From Thelonectria olida (taxonomy: Eukaryota > Ascomycota > Sordariomycetes > Hypocreales > Nectriaceae), in contig JAGPYM010000029.1 in the NCBI GenBank assembly GCA_020736575.1, positions 310,001 through 374,000 on the forward strand: a stretch of DNA of 64,000 nt, in the 5' to 3' direction. Numbering within the stretch: position 1 is the first letter of the stretch; every line of letters begins with the position of its first letter. Below, in pieces: positions 56,829-64,000 of this stretch. Below the pieces are notes generated by a model. That model was not told the DNA's origin, did not search any database, and was given only the letters and a program-made list of their open reading frames with translations. A program made the position numbers and the translations under genes.

Positions 56829-58835
56829 TCACTTTCTCGAAGTAAACACTAACTCAAGGTCCGGCAATGCTAATGTGAAATAGTCTCTCATCCCATCTAC
56901 AAAAGACTTTGGGCTGTAGTCTCGTACGAAGCTGACGTCGTACCTAGAGAGCAGTTCAAACGTGACTGAGCGCATCTCCATCAACCCGAGTTGCTTTCCC
57001 ACGCAAGAATATCGACCTACGATTGGAAGATTGGTGTGAGAAACAGTAAGTCACAGGACTCAAGTGATACTTACCAGTAGAGAAGGGTGCATAAACAGAT
57101 GGTTCTTTAACCAAATCGGGCTTTGTGGTCCATCGCTCCGGGACAAACATGTTTGGCTGTGCAAAGGCACGATCATCTAACACTTCAAGTCAGTGGTCTG
57201 CGAAATAAATGGCAAGATGAGCAAGATCAACATACCGCGATACATGGTGTATGAGGGGAGTTGAATGATGGTGTTTCCTGGGATAAATGTATCTCCGACT
57301 TGCAGCCCTTTGGGAGGAGTCATCCGCTGGACCCCGGATGGGACGGCTGGGGAGAGACGAAGAGACTCGTCGATGCAGGCTTGAAGGAACTTCAATTTGG
57401 CGAGTGAACTATGATCTGAAGCATCATTGCTTCCTTTGAATCCGTCAATTTCATCTTGAAGAGTCTTGCAAACATCAGGGTGAAGAGCAAGTTGATAGAA
57501 GAGGGCAGTCAGTGATGCTGCAGTAGTGTCGCTAGATACCATAAGCCTTTAGTCCGATCATACCAGAGTTGTTACTTATACCTTCCAGCAACGACGATCA
57601 AGTTTGCATCCCCATGAAGATCCGCTAGGTCTTGCTTCGTAGGGTGATTGATGGACTCATAGTCATCCAATATCCAGGAAAATACGTCTCGAACCTCTGG
57701 TTTGTTCTTCGAAGTAGATACGTGTTAGAACACCAACAAACTAGAAACGAATACCGGGAAGGAGCCCTTACCTTGCGTCTCTGCTCAACCTGAGCCGTGA
57801 GCCATTGCTGAAATTGGATGTGAGCATAGTTCAGCCCTGGTATCGATTTGAAGAGAGGGAAGAGCCAAACGAGACGGCTGAAGGCACCGATGAGAAGCAT
57901 GTTTGCATGAGCCAACTCCATGTAGTAGTGAGTCACCGCGCTTTTGAGCATGTCGAAGCTTCGGCCAAAGGCCAAATCACCCATAATGTCGAATGTGTAA
58001 AAGTTGAACCATTTCGTCACGTTAAAAGGCTTGCCCTCCATTTTTTCGACTTGGCTGAGAAGTTGCGACGTGTACAACGTTACTCGAGGTTCGTAGTCTC
58101 GCAATGCTGCATCATTGGCCACATTAGTGACGCTGCGCTTTGAGTTCAAGGGAAGAGAGTCATGCCTTTTGTGTTGAGCGCCTTGTCCCAGATCTTGCGT
58201 CTGCGTGAGTGCTCCTGCTTGTTTCGAATCATTTGGAGAGACACCATGGGCTGCAAAACATTATACCAAGGACCTTTGACACACGGCGAGTTGTTTGAGT
58301 GTATCATGCGAAAAGCCTTTGGATCCGCGATGGAGAGTTCTGATGGCCCTGCAACAGTGTCAACTTCAACTTCCAAGTTGCGGAGAGGAGTCAACATACC
58401 AACTCGCACATAGTCGCCGTACTTATTGTGCAGCTTCTGTATCTCATTATACACCTGGTAGTTTTTCAGCCAGAGCGATGTACCGAATAGGTTGGACAAC
58501 CTGGCTACAAATGGGCCGGGGAAAGTGTTCAGCCGGTGAAATGCCATGCGGTAAACGAGGATGCTGCTAAAAACGCCCGTCATGAGTGTGAATACAAATT
58601 TCGATGCGGCTGTGAGCGCTTGAAGGGGGAGCACTGGCCCGTCGTTTTGGTAGTGCATGAGATAATACGTTAGTAGTGCTTGAGTGGCTGCCAATGCCAC
58701 CACAAGTTTGGTGGTGTAAAGGTCCCATTCGCCATGACGAAAGAGACTGAGATGAAGAATAATGCCTATAGGGAAGCAGACCATGTAGGGATCAAGCTGG
58801 CCGATCAATTCGGCGCTTGCATTTGTCGGTAGCAT
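56829..58835 (-). CDS. Cytochrome P450 monooxygenase, seven exons
   Basis: complement(join(56829..57016,57075..57176,57236..57531,57582..57706,57772..58106,58166..58348,58400..58835)), 554 residues. The N-terminus has three or four hydrophobic helices before the hinge NTFPGPFVARLSN. The I helix is AGSDTT (358-363), split by an intron; the K helix is ESLR (415-418), PERW follows, and the haem loop is FSTGRYSCVG with Cys497. The position normally holding Arg is Tyr, as in the fungal FSxGPYxCxGK group. Six introns of 50-65 nt are needed. Five are GT-AG; intron 2 (58165-58107) uses GC-AG and is the only way to join ALNTK to ALRDYEPRV. All motifs are intact, so I consider the gene functional. Its substrate is unknown. 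Confidence 0.88.
58107..58165 (-). other. GC-AG intron in the P450 gene
   Basis: Donor AAAAG/GCATGA, acceptor GATGCAG, branch-like CACTAATG inside, 59 nt. Retaining it brings a stop after six codons, and no GT donor nearby preserves the frame. The junction sequence AAA G/CA restores a typical P450 segment. Confidence 0.7.
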
Positions 58836-60309
58836 ATTCGCGAAATGTTATTAGACCTCAGCGTTTTGCAGGTGATTTAAAGAAGTTCGTCGACCTTGAA
58901 GGTGTGAAATCAACCACTTCTAAATAGCAGATACATTTTTTGGGTTGTGTCATTGCGTTACACTCTCTGATGCAGAGTAAACGTTTCATTCGTAGCGTGA
59001 ATGCGAGCATCTCCAAATGACGAGTCAGTCCTCACTGACGTCGAACCCAAGGAACTCACATGGAGCCACGACCGTGATACCATCGAGGACAGTAAGCCGG
59101 ATGTCTGACTCGGTGCATGCTGTTTCAAGAAAAGAGAATGTAGAGCATCTTTCCCTGCGCAGTGTTGCTCTGCATTGCTCCGTACTTCAAAATGTAGGTT
59201 GCTGCTCATTTGGTCCATCGACCTCGGCATCCTCACTCATCCCACTTGCCAAGTAGGAACGTTTGAAGCCGAGGTTGAGATGTACCTCTACAATGGAATA
59301 TAGGCAATAACGTCGTGTAAGGGGGGCTTGGAAATTCTGATGCACCTTTTATTATCATCTCTGTATCTCCTGTTTTCCTAAAATATCTAGGAGGCCGGCT
59401 CCTTCTCTTGAGTGGCAGTTGCTTTTCACTTCAACATTATTAGGAGACATCATGTTCAGAGGTGTTTTCACGGGAGCCAGTCCGTCTTTCACGACCAGGG
59501 AACTCGCCCATCAACTTAAAGGCAGTGGCGCATCCGTCCTGATTCTTCCACAAGAGTTTTTAAATCTGCTATTGAAGCTGCAACTTTAATTGGTGTCCCA
59601 ATCAGCCAAGTTGCATCGTCAACCCCAAACAGATGCTTCTCATGATTTGGCTGACAGCGGCACGTTCTTTCCAAGCTCCTCATCACGCTGCAGCCCAAAC
59701 TCCGTTCAGGATCAATCAGCTGAAAATGGTAGTCTCAAAATTCATTATCAGGGCTTCTAGCTTTGAGAAGAAGCTTTGCTTATATAATGGTGCTGGCATT
59801 CAAGGTTACTAGGCTGGCTAGACCTCATCGGTCCCGGCGCACGTGGCTATTGCAATTTGACGAACACGATTGGATACGCAATTATCTTGGTCGCTCATTT
59901 GTCGGAGGGACTTGGGCATGACTCAATCAACGGGGATTAAGGAGAGAGCCCGACGAGACATTGAGCTCCAAGAGACCCGGGCAAAGCTGGCATAGGACTT
60001 TGTCCAAGGTGATTACTCGGTTCTGACAGAGTATGTGCTGACTCGGTAATGAACAAGTGCGGGGAACCCTGTCTACCTGTCTCTCTGTAGATCATCCCGT
60101 AAACAACGGCCCGGATAACCCGGCCGGGTAGTCGAACAAGATGACTTTCAGGGCACTGAAACGCAGTAGACAGACTGTACTTGGTGATTTATTTCTCTTC
60201 TCAAAGCGAGTAATGGAAATTAGCCAAATCCCCTCTCCCAATTTTTTGCCGACCATTTCCCCCTCTTCATCCTTGCCTGGGCATGTTTCTTGAGTACGAT
60301 TCCACCAAA
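58836..60309. promoter_or_regulatory. Divergent intergenic region, P450 and Zn2Cys6 genes
   Basis: About 1.5 kb between divergent start codons. Short frames (58958-59256, 59017-59256, 59516-59698) overlap on both strands and have no domains. A GC-rich inverted run, AACCCGGCCGGGTAG, lies near 60117, about 190 bp before the regulator start. Confidence 0.45.
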
Positions 60310-62947
60310 ATGCCGGGAAGACGCGCGAAACGAGCCTGTCTTCGGTGTCGAGAGAGAAAGGTTCGGTGCAATGTGACGCTTGGAGGAATACCATGCCTCA
60401 ACTGCCGTCTGGACGATCACATATGTGAAGTACGGAAAAGGGCTTCGCGGTATGATCCAGCATTGAGTTTTACCTTTGTGTTGTGATTAACGCAGACACA
60501 GTCATAAACCTATCGGAGATGCTACTCATGTGCCAGAGCCAATAGGTGATGGTTTAAGAATCAACGGACAGCAAGAAAGTCAAATGGCTTTTGTATCGCA
60601 AGAGGGTACTGACAATACTTTGACAATCCAATCACGTCAACCAACACCCACTCCAGGACCCCTGGAGGTTCAGATTGCGGAGAACACGAACGACCAAGCC
60701 GAAGCTGTCTCTACAGACACTTGGGTAGAAATGGCCCCTACTCTTGGCAGCCAGATGCTTGAATCAGAGGCGCAACCAGACATCGGAATTGATTTGGATG
60801 CTTTGTTCCAAACAAGCGCTCCAATGGAGACTCAGACCGAGCTTTTCGAGTTTCTTTCAGAGCCAGAAAACCCTTCGCAATTGTTTGGTCGATTGATCAA
60901 ACCTCCGGACCTATCGCAACTTCCCCTTGAAGACATTGCATATTTGCGAGGGTGTGGCTGCACTCAGTTGCTGCCAAAGCCGGTGTTGGATGAGCTCGTC
61001 CGAGCGTTCTTTCTTCACGTCCATCCGATTGTTCCTCTTCTTGACGAAGCCGCCTTCTGGGACTTGTACAGCGGTCGTTGTGGCATCGATGCTAAAAAGA
61101 TATCGTTGCTAGTATTTCAGGCGATACTTTTCGCTTCCTGCAATGTGAGACTTTGACATTTGCATCATCACGAGCGCTTTCTAATGGAGCAAGTTCATAA
61201 CCGAGACGGTGTCCGAAAGTCTCGGCTTTAGCTCCCCACGTTCCGCCGCGGCTTCGTTTTACAAACGTGCAAAGGTATGTTATATCACTTCCTCAGCCTC
61301 CATTACTATTTGTCAATCAGGGTCAATGCCAACTTCAACAGCTTCTCCACGACTTTGAGACCGAGTCCTGTCCAGTCGATATAGCACAGGCCGCGATACT
61401 GTTGACCTTTTGGCCAGGCCATTTCGGCTCTGCGCAGACAAGACCGAATACCGCTTGGCTTACTGTGGCTATCACGAACGCCCAATCTGCACAGGCTCAC
61501 CGAATGTTTGATGGATTCGCAGATTCTCCGTACCTCAGAATTTCAACGCCGACGAAGAGATGTCTAAGGCGACTTTGGTGGTGCTGTATTTTCCGTGATC
61601 GTTCCCTCGCCCTCGGATTGCGACGAACTGTTCAAATCCAGGCCTCATATCCTCCACTCGAACAAGAAGACTTTCGGGGAGAGATGGAGGCATCGTTGGT
61701 CTACAGTTCCGACACAAAGCAGCAGTTGTTTCAAATCCTGGTCCATGTGTCTAAGCTCTTCACACTCTTGACGGATCTGCTCCAAATGACGTCCCTTTCG
61801 GAGGATGGCCTTCGAAGGCAACATACCATGAACAGTGGCCATCTTTGCACACTGGATGAATGTGATGCCCATCTTCATTCCTGGTACCAGGAGGCAGTAG
61901 AAAGGTTCCAGAATAGCGTCACCGAGAAAGGGCCCAAGGAGCAGCCGGTTCTTCTTTACACGAATCTGATGTTCATTTACTACTTGTAGGTGCATCCGCG
62001 GTTTCCAATAGTGAGATGCTAAACGAAAGAAGCACATCCAAACTGGTTCTCCACCGCCAGGAAATCCTCATCGGCCTGTATTTATCTGGATGGGCTGAGG
62101 GGCTCCCACCGACGCTACATGGAAAGAACCTCCAAGTCAGAGAGGCGGCCATTGGACTCATCGAGCATCTTACCGAGCCTGCGCAACGTGGCTTTGTTCA
62201 TTGTTTTCCGATCAGCGTGTAAGCCTTTCTGCATGTTATTTTGTCAGATGAACTAACGGAGACAGAGTTGCGTTCGCTGCCGCGCCCCTCACGATGCATA
62301 TCATTGAAGCCAAACTTTTGTCATCTTCCCCAGGCCAGACCAAGTCGACTTCAAATCAGTTGCGGCTCTATACCCTCATCCAAGTCATGAGGCAGCATCG
62401 TCCAAGAGCTTTTGCTGTAGAAGCAATGAGCTCCCTAATTCGACGGGTTGTGGACATCGCTGAAGAAGGCTTGACTTTTGAATCATCGGGTTCTATTATG
62501 AGTTGGAGCGACATCATCGCGCATCGCCCGCTATGCTACCTTCAGCTCACCATGAAGCTCGATATAAGTCTGAGTTGGTCGAACCCTCCGGAGAGTTGCG
62601 GCTCGCCACAGAACTTGTCGGGGCTCTTCGCAAACAATCAGAGCACCATACTGTATCAACCATCGCCATTTTCTTACAGTCTCAGATCTAAACAGAGATC
62701 GCCAATAGGTACTCCAAATCCCAACGGAAACGGCTCCAAATCTATTTCGCAAGGGCAGGGCGGCTCAAGCCTACCCATTGAGTCGGATGAAGAAGATCCG
62801 AGGGTGGAAACCGATGGGGAGGGGGCACTCTGTATCAGCCCAAGCCAACTCATCAGAGACTCGGTAGTCCTTGACATGAGCACGCCTAAAGCTAGTTGCT
62901 CCACGCTGTCTTTTCTACGTGACGTCTCGAGCCCACGCGTTGGATAA
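60310..62947 (+). CDS. Zn2Cys6 transcription factor with fungal_trans domain
   Basis: join(60310..60449,60496..61144,61194..61274,61342..61985,62030..62218,62266..62947), 794 residues. A start at 60283 would add nine residues. The zinc cluster is Cys10-x2-Cys13-x6-Cys20-x8-Cys29-x2-Cys32-x6-Cys39 (RACLRCRERKVRC). A polar linker follows, then the fungal_trans middle domain starting at LDELVRAFFLHVHPIVPLLD. It continues through SCPVDIAQAAILLTFW and the signature CLRRLWWCCIFRDRSLALGLRR. The five introns are all GT-AG and phase-consistent; the small third exon (SESLGFSSPRSAAASFYKRAK) is conserved in this family. The C-terminal 170 residues are Ser/Pro/Gly-rich. It is divergent from the seven-exon P450 and probably controls it. 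Several relatives are cutinase- or cluster-type activators, but I cannot assign a target. Confidence 0.88.
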
Positions 62948-63814
62948 ATACAGTCGAAGATTGTTGGCCTATGAACACCAGAAACTATGGTGAGGATCAA
63001 TGTTAACTACAACTAAGGAGAACGGAGAAGAAAGTATCGAAAACAAGCTCCATATCCTCGACTATGTACATACGTAGACTGTTTTTAGATGGATGATTTA
63101 TAACAGTCTTTCTTCTAACTGACGTATGCGGCGATAGTTGTATGTTACATATTCTGCCCCTACGTCGTATTGCCGTCTTGTCGTCAGGTGTTTATAAACT
63201 CCCCAATGACTATATGATTATTTCCATATTGGTTGTCACGTCTGAGTCGTATTTTGCCACTCCAACCTTTAGGGGGCAAACCGCCGGAGTGCATAAAGAT
63301 ATGTCAATGTCCCAAATCCTATTCATCTACTTGATATCTGTGCTTCTGAGAGCAACTATGGTCTGATCAACTCATTCCCACAGCTCGTCTCGCACACAAG
63401 GCCTTGATATTGATTCTCGCAAGGCAACAAGGGATCAAAGCGCCAACGACTTCTAGCTTGAGGACTTGGTGTCTCAAAATACCACTCCACACAAGCCGGC
63501 TACCGACCGTGGCTCCTTTATTCAGGAAAGCCAAGACGTCGGCCGTGAATACCTAAATCTTTTTAAACCCACCAAGATCAGTTCAATGTCAGCACTCGCA
63601 CTATTAGCCCCTGAAGAGCAGTCAAGGAAAGTGCCAGTCTTCGGTCAACCTCCGTCAGCAGCTGCTAATCAGCCGCAAGCACATATTCAATTTGGCAGAT
63701 GTGGTGGATAGGAGATTCAAGTACTATTATTGCCTAACTCTATTTCATTGCTATTATCATTATCCTATGCGTCTATTTCCATAGAGTCATTATTAATCCA
63801 GTCTCGTGATCTTC
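62948..63814. other. Intergenic, no gene seen
   Basis: 3' flanks of the Zn2Cys6 gene and of the gene entering from the right. Frames at 63142-63366 and 63466-63711 have no domain or start context worth noting. Confidence 0.5.
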
Positions 63815-64000
63815 TTAATAGGTATAAACCTGCTCGGCACCAAGGTCACCATACTGTCCTGAACCGAACGGAGACGAAGGAGTAACATCCTGGCCATTAA
63901 CATTAGAAACACCAAACCACGCGAGTTCCTTGTCCTGTACGACGGTAATCACGGCAAATGCAGGGGCGGGCTCTGCGACATATCCCCAAGAGACCCTAAA
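63815..64000 (-). CDS. Partial gene at window edge, C-terminal 61 residues
   Basis: A minus-strand frame without stops runs from the window edge to TAA at 63815-63817. It encodes a protein-like end with SWGYVAEPAPAFAVITVVQD, then ELAWFGVSNVNGQDV and a Gly-rich EQVYTY tail. Codon use is balanced as in real genes nearby, and no start is inside the window. I do not recognise the family; a secreted enzyme is possible from the Gly/Ser-rich, beta-type composition. Confidence 0.5.
   Translation of the reverse strand, partial: FRVSWGYVAEPAPAFAVITVVQDKELAWFGVSNVNGQDVTPSSPFGSGQYGDLGAEQVYTY

Overview
The window is nuclear DNA of a filamentous ascomycete, most likely a Sordariomycete. The signs are short GT-AG introns (about 50-120 nt) with CTAAC/CTAAT-like branch points, fungal families (WSC, DUF3712, Zn2Cys6, bZIP-DUF3425, Sec14, several P450-type enzymes) and a large AT-rich block mutated by C-to-T/G-to-A changes, as in repeat-induced point mutation (RIP). 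No species can be named from the sequence alone. Exon structures below were read by hand from splice signals and motif continuity. Unless a coordinate range is given as a join in the evidence, it covers the whole gene including introns.

Layout. 1-3000: gene-poor, with a short retroposon-like repeat (241-413) and ORF remnants. 3052-13200: WSC-domain surface protein, NAD(P)-binding NmrA-like protein, secreted SMP-30-like propeller, a transcription-factor gene that has lost half its zinc cluster, a roughly 2.9 kb stretch of decayed sequence, and a DUF3712 membrane protein. 13592-17488: a secreted protein of 1278 residues built almost entirely from 57-residue (3 x 19) leucine-rich repeats. 18355-19583: Sec14-like lipid-transfer protein.

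20445-32522 is a compact set of tailoring genes: Baeyer-Villiger monooxygenase, HSL-type alpha/beta hydrolase, membrane-anchored SDR, Zn2Cys6 regulator, an unrecognised polytopic membrane protein and a P450. There is no PKS, NRPS or classical terpene synthase. The chemistry fits a hydroxylate, oxidise to ketone, Baeyer-Villiger, hydrolyse route, so either a catabolic/detoxification locus or a cluster whose backbone enzyme is the membrane protein or lies elsewhere. An F-box-like gene follows (34233-35987).

38148-54563 is one RIP-degraded Ty3/Gypsy chromovirus (minus strand, 393-bp LTRs, TSD ATTAA) into which a second member of the same family (42832-51029, plus strand, 379-bp LTRs, TSD GGTTA) has inserted in opposite orientation. 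Both copies carry the remains of an extra ORF antisense to pol, next to the 3' LTR. Right of this block (55169-62947) lies a second accessory island: bZIP-DUF3425 factor, a seven-exon P450 with a GC-AG intron, and a six-exon Zn2Cys6 regulator. A gene truncated by the window edge begins at 63815.
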